A stretch of 64,000 bases of DNA from Aeoliella mucimassa (GCF_007748035.1 NZ_CP036278.1:6510001-6574000); one strand, 5' to 3'; counted from the first letter of the stretch, positions 1 to 9,563 are shown. The notes: generated by a model from the letters alone, not told the origin. A program made the numbers and translations.

Positions 1-1441
1 GCTGATCCCGCAGGCGTTCGTTCCATTGACGCCACATGGGGCCGCGGCCATTCGTGTACTGGAACAGCAACTGAGCCGCGTAATAGTTGTAGTAGTAGTC
101 GCTTGCCGAGGGTCCCACGTTGGCAATCCGCTCGACGCCTTGAGTGATCCCCTGGCTGTCTTTTTTCCAACCGAGGTACATCCGGCAGAGCAGGCCGACG
201 GAACTCATACCAGGGCGATAGCCGCCGTTCTTGCCTTCGGGCATGTAAGCGTACGCGCTGCCGTAGTCGTCTTGCTCCACGAAGTCGAGGAACCGCATCG
301 CTCCCTCCACCGTGGAGTGAGGCACCTGCAAGTTGGCCAAGTGGGCGCTCTTGAGGGCCATGAGCTGCCAACCGGTGACCGAAGTGTCGCCGGCCATCTG
401 GTAGTTGTAACGCCAGCCGCCGTCGTTGGGATTCTGCGACGACACGATGTAGTCGATCGCAGCCTGAGCGGGCATGGCCAGCTGACTTTCGTTGGTCATG
501 CCGTAGGCCTCGCACATGGCGATGGCCGCGATGCCGTGGGCGTACATGGTGCCGCCGTCGGCCCAGGAGACGCCTGCCCCCTGGCGGGGCTTCTCGCCCA
601 TCCGCACCAACGCGTCGAGTCCACGACCCACGACCGAGCGATATTTGCCTTCGAACCGCGTTTGGCCAGCTCCCAGGAAGGGCAACAGCGCCAAGGCAGT
701 CGCCGAGCGGTACGAGTCTTCAATCGAGCCAGGATTGCCACACTGGCCTTGGCAGGTACCACCCCGGTGATCGAGGTGCCAAGAGCCATCGCGGTTCTGG
801 TGTTCGGCTAACCAGGCGAGCGCGGCTTCCACGGCCGCTTCGCTCGAAGCGTTGCCGCCGCCGTCGCGTACGGCTTTTGCGCGGGCTGCATGGCCACGGC
901 CGGTGTACTCGCCTTCGTCGTACGAGCCAATGCCCGCGGTCGCCACCTCAGGAGCGCTGGTGAGGCCGAAGTCCGAAAGCTCCACCGCAGCCGGCGGGGC
1001 GGAGAACTGATCCTCGAACAGCGACTCTTTCACCACCTCTTCAATGGCTTCCACGTCGGGCTGGTCGACGATTTCTTCAGGAGTGATCTCCACGTCGACT
1101 TCGCTGAAGTCGACATCCGGTACATCCAGCACTTCGTCGTTAATGTCTTCCGAGGGGGCCGACGACAGCAGCGCGGTCACCTGCGGCGGCATCGGCACGA
1201 TCATCAGCGCCAGCGCGATGATGATGACCATGTGCACGATCAAGCTTGTCATCCAGCTTGCACCACTGGTGAAAAACCGGCCGAGAAAACCACGCGAATC
1301 TTCTTCGAGCAGCTGGTCGTCAGCAGCTTCCGCCTGCGCTCGCTGTGGCTTGGGGCTCTGTCCCTTATTCGGTTTATCTGCCACCGCGCTGCCGGTCACA
1401 ATGTTGACGGGTAGATCAGGGGAAGATGATGATGTAGCCAT
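1..1441 (-). CDS. Membrane-anchored squalene-cyclase/prenyltransferase-repeat protein (3' end outside window)
   Basis: The minus strand reads open from an ATG at 1441 to the window edge (480 codons), so the C-terminus is missing. Residues 1-60 are polar and acidic, about 64-84 form one transmembrane helix (WMTSLIVHMVIII), then comes an acidic linker, and from about residue 205 alpha-alpha-barrel repeats begin with motifs such as HQNRDGSW and QNPNDGGWRY. These QxxDGxW-type repeats belong to the squalene-hopene cyclase/prenyltransferase fold. The single N-terminal anchor means it is not a normal soluble cyclase; in planctomycetes such proteins are common and usually of unknown role. It is divergent from the NfeD-like gene across a 258-nt gap. 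The fold assignment is firm, the activity is not known. Confidence 0.85.
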   Translation of the reverse strand, partial: MATSSSSPDLPVNIVTGSAVADKPNKGQSPKPQRAQAEAADDQLLEEDSRGFLGRFFTSGASWMTSLIVHMVIIIALALMIVPMPPQVTALLSSAPSEDINDEVLDVPDVDFSEVDVEITPEEIVDQPDVEAIEEVVKESLFEDQFSAPPAAVELSDFGLTSAPEVATAGIGSYDEGEYTGRGHAARAKAVRDGGGNASSEAAVEAALAWLAEHQNRDGSWHLDHRGGTCQGQCGNPGSIEDSYRSATALALLPFLGAGQTRFEGKYRSVVGRGLDALVRMGEKPRQGAGVSWADGGTMYAHGIAAIAMCEAYGMTNESQLAMPAQAAIDYIVSSQNPNDGGWRYNYQMAGDTSVTGWQLMALKSAHLANLQVPHSTVEGAMRFLDFVEQDDYGSAYAYMPEGKNGGYRPGMSSVGLLCRMYLGWKKDSQGITQGVERIANVGPSASDYYYNYYAAQLLFQYTNGRGPMWRQWNERLRDQ

Positions 1442-1699
1442 GTACCTCTCGCACCCGTTTAAGTCATGGGACGACTTCGTCTAGCAAAAGAGAAGGAGCC
1501 AGACCTGTTCCATCTTTCTATCCTAACAAATCGCCTTGCGACCGGCCAGTTATTCGCTTTGCTTAATTCCCTAGTTTCTCAGGGCAATATGCCTCGCTAA
1601 AGGCCGAAATACCCGTATCCATGGCGTAGTCGCTATCGCGGGAAACGCTTTGCCCTCAGGCACCAGCAGACCTATAATTTCGCCGCAGATACCCGCCCC

Positions 1700-3958
1700 A
1701 TGCTAGGACGCTTTGTCATGCCGCTGACCACCGATACCTACTCCAGAATAGTCACAAAACCATTGCTTTTGGTACCTGTTTTGTGCCTATTTGCGGTCGT
1801 CGCGGGGAGTTTCGCCCACGCCCAGCCAGACCAGGCCGATGCGGCTGACCCCGCCGAACAGCAGCAAGAGGAGAAGCGACCTGCGCGATTGCTCCGGCTG
1901 CGTCTGCCGATCACCGGCAACGCCGATTCGGCTTTTCGCAGCATGCTCGACCGCACTCGCAAGCAACTGCTGGCCGAGCCGGGCAATGGCCAGCGTCCGG
2001 TGATTGTCATCGAATTCGTCCCCCTGGCCGGGGCCGACGGTTTTGGGCAAGGCACCGATTTCTCCCGCGCCCAGTCGATCGCCCGCTACCTAACCAGCAC
2101 CAACATGACCGGCATCGAGACCTGTGCCTTTCTTCCCCAGAGCATCAAAGGCCACAACGTTCTGGTCGCCCTCGCTTGCGAGAAGATCGCGATCGCCTCG
2201 ACCGCCGAGTTCGGGGAAGCCGGCATCGACGAAGATCCGACTCGCCCGATCGATCCGGCGGTGATCGAAGGTTATCGCCAGATCGCCCGCGACCGCCGTA
2301 CCGCTCCCGAAGCGATTGTCGTCGGTCTGATCGATCCCTCGGTCGAAGTGCTCAAGGTGACCACCGAAGCGCGGAACGAGTACATCGAGGCCGACCAGCT
2401 CGAAGCACTGGAGCAAAAGGAAACCGTGATCGATTCCACCACGTTGATCCCGGCCGGATCGATGGGATTGCTCTCCGCCAGCGAAGCACGCGATTCAGGC
2501 ACGGTGCGTCTGAAGCTCGATACCCTAGATGAGCTTGCCAGAGATCTTGGCTTGAAGGATGGGTCGCTCTCCGAAGCGGCCAGCATGGTAGCCGACTGGC
2601 GTCCCGTGATGTACACGCTGGAAGGGCCTATCGATGCTTCGTCGCAGCGCCGCGCGGTGCGGCTGATCGACAACGAAATCTTGATGAACGACAGCAACTG
2701 GATCGGCATCCGCATCCACAGCTTCGGCGGCCGGCCTTCCGCCGCGATGGGGCTGGCTTCGTACCTGGCCGAGATCGGTGCCGATAACCGCCGAGTGGTT
2801 GCCTACGTGCCGGAAGAAGCGGGCGGAGTCGCTGCACTGGTTGCCCTGTCGGCCAACCAACTGGTGGTGCACCCTGGAGCCAAAATCGGCGGCGAAAACG
2901 GCATGCCGCTCGACGAATCGCAGATCGCCGCGCTCCGCGATGCGATCCAAGCGACGATCCCCAATACCACGCGAACCTGGTCGCTGCTGCTGGCCATGGT
3001 CGATCCCGATCTCGAGGTGTTCCGCTACACCAACACCCAAACCGGCGCCGAGCGACTTTTTTGCGAAGACGAAGCCAAACAGCAAAGCGACAGCAAAGAC
3101 TGGCGCCGCGGCGATCCGATTACCACGCCAGGCGAGGTACTCAAGCTCGATAGCGACCAACTCGTCGCCTTCGACATTGTCAGCCATGTGGTTCGCAACG
3201 CGGAAGAACTCAACCAGATTTACGGTTTCGAATCCAGCCCGCCCGAAGTCCGTGTGACCTGGACTCAAGAAATTGCCGAGGGACTCGCCTCGCCCGGCGT
3301 CGCGGTACTGCTGATCGTGATTGCCTTCTGTGGTATCTATTTCGAACTCCACACCCCCGGCATGGGCATTGGTGGCTTCATCGCCGCGCTCGCGATTTTG
3401 CTGTTCTTCTGGAGCAAGGCGACCGATGGCTCGGCCTCCTGGCTCGAGATCCTGCTGTTCGTCGGCGGCATGCTCTCCATCATGCTCGAAGTGTTCGTGC
3501 TGCCGGGGCTCGGCATCTTCGGACTCGGCGGCGCCCTGATGGTGGTCGCTTCGCTGGTTCTGGCTGGACAGCACCACCTGATTCCGCGAACCGCCGAAGA
3601 CTACCAGGAGCTGCAAACCTCGCTCGCCGTGGTGGCGACCTCCGGCATACTTATGGTGGTAATGGGGCTGGTGCTGCGCCGGTTTCTGCCGAGCATTCCG
3701 ATCCTCAACGAGATCATGCTCACCGGACCTGCTGGCGAAGAACTGCAGCAGCTCAATTATCGAGAGAGCCTGGCCGAGTTCTCCCACCTGATGGGCCATC
3801 GCGGCGTAACGACCACACCGTTGATGCCATCAGGACGAGCCGAGTTCGATGGCGAGTTGGTCGATGTCATCGCCGTGGGTAGCGCCATTGATCGCGGCGC
3901 AACGGTCGAAGTCGTCAGCACCCGCGGCAGTCGGGTTGAAGTTCGCGAAGTACAGTAG
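1700..3958 (+). CDS. NfeD-like membrane protein with degenerate ClpP-like domains
   Basis: 752 residues. The N-terminus has a signal peptide (hydrophobic LLLVPVLCLFAVV, cleavage near AHA-QP). Two crotonase/ClpP-like regions follow at about 75-200 and 305-420; the second has SFGG, GGVAALVAL and GAKIGG, the layout of NfeD-type S49 proteases. About 545-680 carries several transmembrane helices with glycine-rich turns (GLGIFGLGGAL). The last 55 residues form a small beta domain like the NfeD OB fold. The serine normally found in the SAG-type motif is absent from both ClpP-like regions, so proteolytic activity is doubtful. The first ATG is used here; a second ATG six codons later would also leave an intact signal peptide. 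Family membership is secure, membrane quality-control function is only by analogy. Confidence 0.85.
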   Translation: MLGRFVMPLTTDTYSRIVTKPLLLVPVLCLFAVVAGSFAHAQPDQADAADPAEQQQEEKRPARLLRLRLPITGNADSAFRSMLDRTRKQLLAEPGNGQRPVIVIEFVPLAGADGFGQGTDFSRAQSIARYLTSTNMTGIETCAFLPQSIKGHNVLVALACEKIAIASTAEFGEAGIDEDPTRPIDPAVIEGYRQIARDRRTAPEAIVVGLIDPSVEVLKVTTEARNEYIEADQLEALEQKETVIDSTTLIPAGSMGLLSASEARDSGTVRLKLDTLDELARDLGLKDGSLSEAASMVADWRPVMYTLEGPIDASSQRRAVRLIDNEILMNDSNWIGIRIHSFGGRPSAAMGLASYLAEIGADNRRVVAYVPEEAGGVAALVALSANQLVVHPGAKIGGENGMPLDESQIAALRDAIQATIPNTTRTWSLLLAMVDPDLEVFRYTNTQTGAERLFCEDEAKQQSDSKDWRRGDPITTPGEVLKLDSDQLVAFDIVSHVVRNAEELNQIYGFESSPPEVRVTWTQEIAEGLASPGVAVLLIVIAFCGIYFELHTPGMGIGGFIAALAILLFFWSKATDGSASWLEILLFVGGMLSIMLEVFVLPGLGIFGLGGALMVVASLVLAGQHHLIPRTAEDYQELQTSLAVVATSGILMVVMGLVLRRFLPSIPILNEIMLTGPAGEELQQLNYRESLAEFSHLMGHRGVTTTPLMPSGRAEFDGELVDVIAVGSAIDRGATVEVVSTRGSRVEVREVQ

Positions 3959-3997
3959 AGCAGGGCAGGGTAGGGGGCTAGCCTTGGCCAACCGCGA

Positions 3998-4144
3998 CTA
4001 GTCGTCGTCGCTTTCGTCGCGACTCTCCGCCACATTTACGTGCGCCGGCTTTGGCAGCCGCATCCCCTTCGGCATGGCCTTCTCCAGGATGTCTTCTACT
4101 TCCCGCGCAGAGAGCATCCCTTGAGGCGTCTCACTGGCATTCAT
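3998..4144 (-). CDS. Small hypothetical ORF (48 aa)
   Basis: On the minus strand an ATG at 4144 opens a 48-residue reading frame that starts MNASETPQGMLSAREVEDIL and ends with an acidic SRDESDDD tail. The composition looks like real protein. The same frame is open for 19 more codons upstream and would encode a CPLCG zinc-ribbon-like turn, but it has no ATG, GTG or TTG there. It could be a small regulatory protein, the tail of a decayed zinc-ribbon gene or chance. No family is recognised. Confidence 0.3.
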   Translation of the reverse strand: MNASETPQGMLSAREVEDILEKAMPKGMRLPKPAHVNVAESRDESDDD

Positions 4145-4479
4145 CTGGCTGGCGCGCCTTGATCGCTGTCCGCAAAGGGGGCAAGTACGTTGTGCATCGT
4201 CTCAATCCCGCGTGCCTGTAAATCTCTGGGGGGCTTGGCTCGCGTCGGATGGAAGGATCTCCCTGCTTCCATCCAGCTGCTTGCCTGTGCAAATGCCTAG
4301 TGCTTGGTCACCGCTGGGCATCCACAGCAAATACTCTCATTAGGTGAATTGCTATAGGATACATCGGTTTCCTGCAGCACGCGGAACTAGCAGACAAACA
4401 CTAGCAAGTTTGCGCTTAGTTGTCGGCCGTATATCTCACGACCGCTATAACCCAACCATGCCAGAAATAGCCAGTTTCC
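4145..4479. other. Intergenic stretch with no recognised gene
   Basis: About 335 bases between the small ORF and the parA stop codon. Apart from the 19-codon open extension of the small ORF at its left edge, I see no convincing reading frame, RNA gene or strong terminator. Confidence 0.4.
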
Positions 4480-5346
4480 CTATGCCGCGCGTCGCTGATC
4501 CACCAGCACCGGAGGGGCTGGGCTCGGGGCGGTTGTCGTCTCCAACAACGCACGCCCTGCGTAGTAGGAGAGCACCTCGCTGGTGAGTGCCTGGTAGTCG
4601 GATGCTCCGGCCGAAGTCGCGTCGTACCCAAAGATCGACTGCCCAAAGCTCGGAGCTTCGGCCAGGCGGATGTTGCGGCGAACCCTCGAACTGAACAGCC
4701 GCACGTGCTGCCATACCGGACCTTCGTCCCGCAGGCGCGAGAAGTAGTCGTCGACGTCGCTGGCGACTTCGTTCGCGAGCCGAGTGCCCGACTCGTACAA
4801 GCAGAGCACCACGCCGGCCATGCGCAATCGGTCGTTCAAGCGGCTGGCTACCAGCCCGACGGTTTGCATCAGCTTGCTCAAACCATGCAGTGCGAGGAAG
4901 TGCGGCTGCAACGGCAGAAACACATCTTCCACGGCCGCCAGGGCGTTGAGCGTCAGCAGGCCGAGCGATGGGGGGCAATCGATGATCAGGTAGTCGAGGT
5001 CGTCGGCCACCTTCGCGAGCTTGTCGCGGAGAATCACTTCGCGCCCGACGACGCCAGCCAGTTCGATTTCGGCCGCTGCTAGATCGAGATGCGCGGCCGC
5101 CACCTTCAGTCCGTCGTCCACGGTGCGCCACATGCCAGCGAACTCTGCGTCGCCGGTCAGTAGATGGTAGGTCGTGTTCCGGGGGCTGCGAGGGTCGACC
5201 CCTACGTGCAGCGTTGCGTGAGCTTGCGGATCCAAGTCCACAAGACCGACACGCTTACCGGCCTTCGCCAAGCCAGCGCTCAGGTTCACAGCAGTGGTGG
5301 TTTTTCCCACACCACCTTTTTGGTTGATAATGGCAATCGAGCGCAT
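4480..5346 (-). CDS. ParA/MinD-family ATPase
   Basis: 288 residues from the ATG at 5346; a TTG three codons earlier is possible. The N-terminus IAIINQKGGVGKTTTAVNL is the deviant Walker A motif, LVDLDPQAHAT is the A' motif and YLIIDCPPSLGLLTLNA is Walker B, all in the order of Soj/ParA ATPases that dimerise on DNA with ATP. The body matches the family length (about 250-300). The last 30 residues are a proline-rich tail. No ParB-like gene follows within the window, so it may be an orphan positioning ATPase rather than the chromosomal segregation pair. It lies 130 nt downstream of an uncharacterised gene on the same strand, probably co-transcribed. Confidence 0.9.
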   Translation of the reverse strand: MRSIAIINQKGGVGKTTTAVNLSAGLAKAGKRVGLVDLDPQAHATLHVGVDPRSPRNTTYHLLTGDAEFAGMWRTVDDGLKVAAAHLDLAAAEIELAGVVGREVILRDKLAKVADDLDYLIIDCPPSLGLLTLNALAAVEDVFLPLQPHFLALHGLSKLMQTVGLVASRLNDRLRMAGVVLCLYESGTRLANEVASDVDDYFSRLRDEGPVWQHVRLFSSRVRRNIRLAEAPSFGQSIFGYDATSAGASDYQALTSEVLSYYAGRALLETTTAPSPAPPVLVDQRRAA

Positions 5347-5475
5347 AAGGGGCAATCCTTTGCCGACGCAGGTCTGGAAGCAGTACTATTCGGGCGACGA
5401 GTTTAGAAGACCAAGGCTAGCCGTCACAGAGCAGTTCTCAACGGAGTGCTAGCACGCAGCCCTTTGAAAACCAAG

Positions 5476-6312
5476 CTACAACTCGGCGATGCGGTTCACC
5501 GGCTGAGGATTCGCCGAGACCTCGGTGGCCATCCATTCGTCGAGCAGCACGCTGGTTTCCCCCTCCACTCGTTCGAGCCGCCGCAGCCAGGTGCTGCGGA
5601 GCAGCCCGTAGCTGTCGAACAGCTCGGGAGCGAAGAACCCCATGGCGGCAGCCGCCACGCGGTGGTTCTCTTCGTTGTTCGGTCCGTACTCGTTGCACAG
5701 GTTACGGAACGTCGCGATCGTGCCTCGCAGTGTCGACCAATCGGCCGATTCGCCGCCGCGGGCCACTCGGCTAGCGGCTCGCTGCCCGTGCTTCACCACC
5801 TGGCGAGGATCATGGGCAAACGGCGCGACCTGGGCAAACGGCAAGTAACAAGCCACGAGTTCGTCGGTCAGGCTGCGGAGCTTGCTTCGCAAGTCGCGGA
5901 ACCGCACCACGTCGCGGAACGCGGTATCGTCGCGGTTTGCGATCAGTCCATTCAAGCGTTTCGTGATGTCGCGATGCCCGGCCAGGATGTTCGTGGTAAT
6001 CGGCGCCGTGTCTTGTCGGCCGGCAGCGGTGTCGTGAGCGTAGCCCAGCGCGGCCAGCGTGCGGGCGAGCACTTCGCTCACTTCAATCTCGGACGCCAGG
6101 CGGTACAGTCGCGGCGTCAGCGGGCGGCTGTCCGATTTCTCGGCTGCTTTCGCGTAGGTTCGTAAGTCGTAGCCCCAGCGGTCGAATCGGCATCGCGAAG
6201 CGACCCAGTAGTCGACAATCGACTGTTCGTCCAACGAGGGTTGTTCGTTCGCAAGCCAGCGGGCGTTCGAGGCGAGCAGTCCGGCTACTTCGAGCAGTTC
6301 TTGCAGTTGCAT
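5476..6312 (-). CDS. Uncharacterised 278-aa protein upstream of parA
   Basis: The minus-strand frame starts best at the ATG at 6312 (MQLQELLEVAGLLASN); an in-frame TTG two codons earlier is less likely. The protein is soluble and mostly alpha-helical by composition, rich in Arg, Leu and Asp, with no signal peptide, no membrane helix and no motif I recognise. Its position directly upstream of the ParA gene on the same strand, 130 nt apart, suggests a partner role, but that is inference only. Confidence 0.7.
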   Translation of the reverse strand: MQLQELLEVAGLLASNARWLANEQPSLDEQSIVDYWVASRCRFDRWGYDLRTYAKAAEKSDSRPLTPRLYRLASEIEVSEVLARTLAALGYAHDTAAGRQDTAPITTNILAGHRDITKRLNGLIANRDDTAFRDVVRFRDLRSKLRSLTDELVACYLPFAQVAPFAHDPRQVVKHGQRAASRVARGGESADWSTLRGTIATFRNLCNEYGPNNEENHRVAAAAMGFFAPELFDSYGLLRSTWLRRLERVEGETSVLLDEWMATEVSANPQPVNRIAEL

Positions 6313-6623
6313 CGGCAATATCGGGGGGACACGGCGCGGGGTGCCTGGGTGGCAGGGGGAGTGAGCCAGAAAGCAAAGCAGCGGCCGGAGCCAACGGCAA
6401 CCGACCGCTGCAAAGCCCTTCTCTGGAGAACCTGCTTACCCTTTATGCACCCCTCGTGCCAAACGTCGGCCGACGAGCTGTAACACGTTGTTTTCAGGGG
6501 TTTCTGTCACCGAGTGCCGAATCCACCCAGCGTCGACGTTGCCAAATGGCTACACCAGCCATCCCGGCCATGTTGCCGGATTGCACCTTTCGACCCCGAT
6601 TTGCACCATCGCCCAGCAAGTCG
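6313..6623. other. Intergenic, nothing recognised
   Basis: About 310 bases between the upstream region of the 278-aa gene and the 3' end of the DUF1559-like gene. No plausible gene or strong terminator was seen. Confidence 0.4.
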
Positions 6624-7676
6624 CTAGGGCTGCCGAGTTTCGATCTTCAGAAAGAAGCGGTACACCGCCTGCGGCATCGGCTGCACCGGGAACTGCTCGC
6701 CAGGCGTCGCTTCGCTTGTGAGCAATACCGCGTCGTTCCACTCATGGCTGACCGAGGGAACCCCTTCGGCGTTCAGGAACAAGTGATCGCAGTTCGGTGC
6801 TATCATCGGTTGGGTCAGCGAGCGAACGCTGCCGTCCTGGAAAAGCACGTTAACGAACTGCCCACCGTGGTTGTCCGACGTGCGGAAGTTGTCCACGCGA
6901 CTCGGCGTGTCCGACAGCACCGGCACCCGGCAATTGCTCGTGTCTCGCGCCGGCAGATAGAACCGGCCATTCACGTGCCCAGGCTGATAGCCATAGCTGC
7001 CCGACGAATATCGCTTAATCTCCACGAGCCAAGGGCCTTTGGCCATCGACAAGTCGGCCAGCGACGGAACGTGGAACGTTTGCGAACGCTCCATCAGTCG
7101 CTCCGCCAGCGGCGACGAAGGGCACACCAACAAGCGGTCGAGTTCGCCGGGAGCAGTGATGTCGGAGTCGAGCAAACGCGAGGCAAAAATGCCCGCGTGT
7201 TCGTAAGGTCGCACCACCGGATAGTAATGGCCCGAGTTGTATTCGGCATACTGGCTCATGTAGTTGCCGAGTTGCCGTAGGTTGTTTGTACAAGTCAATT
7301 TCTGATTCGCGTTGCGATTGTTGTAGATCGCTGGAATCAGCAAGCTGCCGATGGTAATGAGAATACCAATGGCAACGGTCATGTCCATCGGCGACATGAA
7401 CGCGTGGACCGATCCATAATTCAGATCGGGCTTCAATCCGTCGGTCTCCGACGGACAGACGATACTGCCGGAGAGGATGCCGGCCGTCGTGCGATCGGCC
7501 AGGTCGCTCGGCATGTCTTCGCACTCGCAGTCGTCCTCTTCGAACCCCTGCAAGCAACATTGAATCTGATCCAGCTCGGCCCGCAGATCGGGATCGCTGG
7601 CCAGCAACTCTTCGACTTTCTGGCGATCAACATCGTCCAGTTCATCCAAGGCGTAGGCTATCAGATCTTCGCGCAT
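6624..7676 (-). CDS. Membrane protein with zinc-finger-like N-terminus and prepilin-like body; probable anti-sigma regulator
   Basis: 350 residues from the ATG at 7676 (MREDLIAYALDELD). The first ~70 residues resemble anti-sigma N-terminal domains: LIAYALDELDDVDRQKVEELLASDPDLR is the short helical layout placed before a membrane segment, with a Cys-Cys and CEC cluster behind it. One transmembrane helix follows (MTVAIGILITIGSLLIPAIY). The exported part has TCTNNLRQLGNYMSQYAEYNSGHYYP and NVLFQDGSVRSL, the signature of planctomycete DUF1559/prepilin-like proteins. It sits downstream of an ECF sigma gene on the same strand, so it may hold that sigma factor at the membrane. A terminator hairpin lies between the two genes, so it may have its own promoter. 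Frame and fold are secure; the anti-sigma role is inference. Confidence 0.75.
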   Translation of the reverse strand: MREDLIAYALDELDDVDRQKVEELLASDPDLRAELDQIQCCLQGFEEDDCECEDMPSDLADRTTAGILSGSIVCPSETDGLKPDLNYGSVHAFMSPMDMTVAIGILITIGSLLIPAIYNNRNANQKLTCTNNLRQLGNYMSQYAEYNSGHYYPVVRPYEHAGIFASRLLDSDITAPGELDRLLVCPSSPLAERLMERSQTFHVPSLADLSMAKGPWLVEIKRYSSGSYGYQPGHVNGRFYLPARDTSNCRVPVLSDTPSRVDNFRTSDNHGGQFVNVLFQDGSVRSLTQPMIAPNCDHLFLNAEGVPSVSHEWNDAVLLTSEATPGEQFPVQPMPQAVYRFFLKIETRQP

Positions 7677-7725
7677 CGAACTTATGCAGAAATTAAGACA
7701 GTAAAAAGGATACTCAAGGCATGTC

Positions 7726-7764
7726 AAAACCCGCCCTCGAGCCGGTACGAAGCTCGAGGGCGGG
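7726..7764 (-). terminator. Rho-independent terminator after the ECF sigma gene
   Basis: On the minus strand a perfect 12-bp stem (CCCGCCCTCGAG pairing with CTCGAGGGCGGG, 11-nt loop) is followed directly by TTTT. It lies about 160 nt downstream of the sigma gene stop and 50 nt upstream of the putative anti-sigma start. Confidence 0.75.
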
Positions 7765-7921
7765 CGAAGTTGACGGTTTGTTGTGCAAAGCCACCGCTCT
7801 CTGTCATGCGGAGTCAGGTCAGCTACTTAGCGACCTTTCGGCATTGCACCGCCTCGTTCTCCATTCTACTACGCGACGACTGGTTGCAGCGTTCGCTGCT
7901 TATCGCCGTGTTTTGGGGCAA

Positions 7922-8581
7922 TTATTCGCCCCGACGTCCGTTCGACTCGTTCCAAGCGTCACCGAGCTGTTGAACAGCCGAGTGCAGCCGGCTCTTAACC
8001 GTACCAACCGGTACAGCCAGTTCTTCGGCCGCTTCGCGGTACTTCATGCCGCGGAAGTAAACAAGCGAAATCGCAGCCGAAAGCTGCTCGGGCAGCGCGG
8101 CCACGGCGTTGCGAACCCATTCCATCCGCTCACGCAGGTCGAATCGCTCGGCGGGACCCATGTCCTCGCTCTCGAGCAGATTCATCAGGCTGCCAACTTC
8201 CGCATGTGCAGTCCGCTGCTGACGATCGAGACTCGCCAGCTGGTGTCGCTTGTTGCGACGTTGCAGATCAATCGCTTGATTGGTTGCGATGGTATAAAGC
8301 CAAGGACGGAACTTCCGCTTGCCGTCGAACAGGTGGCTCTTGCTGTGCACCTGCAGGAACGTGTTTTGGAAAGCGTCCTCCGCCAGCGCGGCATCACCAA
8401 GAAAACGACGCAGGTAACTAAACAGCTCCCGCTCATAACGACCGACCAGCTCGCTAAGAAGCTGCTCGTCGCCCGAGTCGCGGTACTTCATGAGTAGTTG
8501 TTCGTCGTTCATGGTCATTGCCGAGGTTTGGTAGTCTTCGGTGCGTCCAGTCAAATCTTCCTTGCGTGTGGTCATCATCAT
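7922..8581 (-). CDS. RNA polymerase ECF-type sigma factor
   Basis: 219 residues; start taken at the ATG at 8581, with alternatives at 8518 and 8512. Region 2 is clear: ELVGRYERELFSYLRRFLGD then LAEDAFQNTFLQVH and the RKFRPWLYTIATNQAIDLQRR block of region 2.4. Region 4 is the helix-turn-helix LVYFRGMKYREAAEELAVPVGTVKSRLHSA. Size and motif order fit the sigma-70 ECF family, which directs RNA polymerase to stress or surface-signal promoters. The next gene downstream is a membrane protein with an anti-sigma-like start. Upstream, near 8690-8715, the minus strand carries GTTGTCCC, similar to the block in front of the second sigma gene, which hints at autoregulation. Confidence 0.92.
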   Translation of the reverse strand: MMMTTRKEDLTGRTEDYQTSAMTMNDEQLLMKYRDSGDEQLLSELVGRYERELFSYLRRFLGDAALAEDAFQNTFLQVHSKSHLFDGKRKFRPWLYTIATNQAIDLQRRNKRHQLASLDRQQRTAHAEVGSLMNLLESEDMGPAERFDLRERMEWVRNAVAALPEQLSAAISLVYFRGMKYREAAEELAVPVGTVKSRLHSAVQQLGDAWNESNGRRGE

Positions 8582-9342
8582 GTTTCCGAACTCCTCAATC
8601 TTGAGAGTTCGACGCTCAGAGGAACAGATCCGTCATTCCCCTCCCGTCTAAAATGGGTACCCGCCATCCTCGCATTCTACGCGACTCCATGGACAGCGGG
8701 ACAACAAACCGGCTGGAGTTTCTGGGTTCCACCCCTCGCGGCCGGTTATAGCGTTTTTTAATTTGCAAGCCTTGTGCCAATCGCCTTGCTGGCGGTGCTA
8801 TCAGGTTGCTTTTCCATCGCTGTAAACCCAGTACATCGCATTGGTTACGCAGCGAGTGGGGTTTTTTGTTCGCTCCTATTTCGCCAATTTCCAAATGTTA
8901 ACGACTGCCAAAATTGCACATGATTACACAGCACATTGTATTAAGGTGAATCAGTTGGGCTGCCAAAATGGACACTTTGAACTCACGGCTTTCCGCACCC
9001 AACCCGCCGCGTCCGCCATACTCCAGCGAATCCGGCAAAATCGCTTGCTTCCGCTTATTCGTAAGTCCTTATTGATAGACCACTTAAGCCGTCCGAGCGC
9101 CACGCTCCGGGGAAAGGTATTTCGTCGCCCAGAGGGCTATCTTGTCGCTCGATTCAAGCTAGTTCGATAAGTGCAGCACCTCTGCAACTCGCTGCATTAC
9201 TCCTATTAGACCACAGCCGAGGAGGAATACCAGGAAAAGTTGGCCACTTTGGCAGCTTCTTCACCTTCCCACATACAGGCAAAAAACCAGCCCCAAGGGC
9301 CAATTTTCCCCCACCGACCACCGGTCAGCATCCCCCGCGGCA

Positions 9343-9563
9343 AATAGATTCCCAATTTACCCACCGATGGGAAAATTGAATCTCCGCGCACACTACAAAA
9401 CCAGCGGTTTTCGAACTGGAATAGATTCCCATTTCCCAAAACGCATCGAGTGGGAATCTATTTTCGCGGTGGGAATCCATCGCAAGTCGTTTGTCACCAA
9501 CAAGTTGCATTAACACCTCCGGTGAAAGTGCCCAGAATAGATTCCCAGCCATGGGAAACTATT
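9343..9563. repeat. Cluster of AATAGATTCCCA inverted repeats
   Basis: AATAGATTCCCA occurs at 9343-9354, 9420-9431 and 9536-9547. Its exact inverse TGGGAATCTATT is at 9451-9462, making a perfect 12-bp-arm palindrome with the copy at 9420. A near-inverse TGGGAAACTATT at 9552-9563 pairs with the copy at 9536 around a 4-nt loop. Similar elements occur at 17135-17162, and a partial one at 16535-16544, beside the IS200-type element. Confidence 0.75.

Noticed and set aside
2525-3799. Long minus-strand frame (424 codons)
   Set aside because: Antisense to the NfeD-like gene; His/Gln/Arg-rich shadow composition with no domain.
8841-9170. Plus-strand frame of 109 codons
   Set aside because: No ribosome site, no recognisable fold, lies in repeat-rich intergenic DNA.
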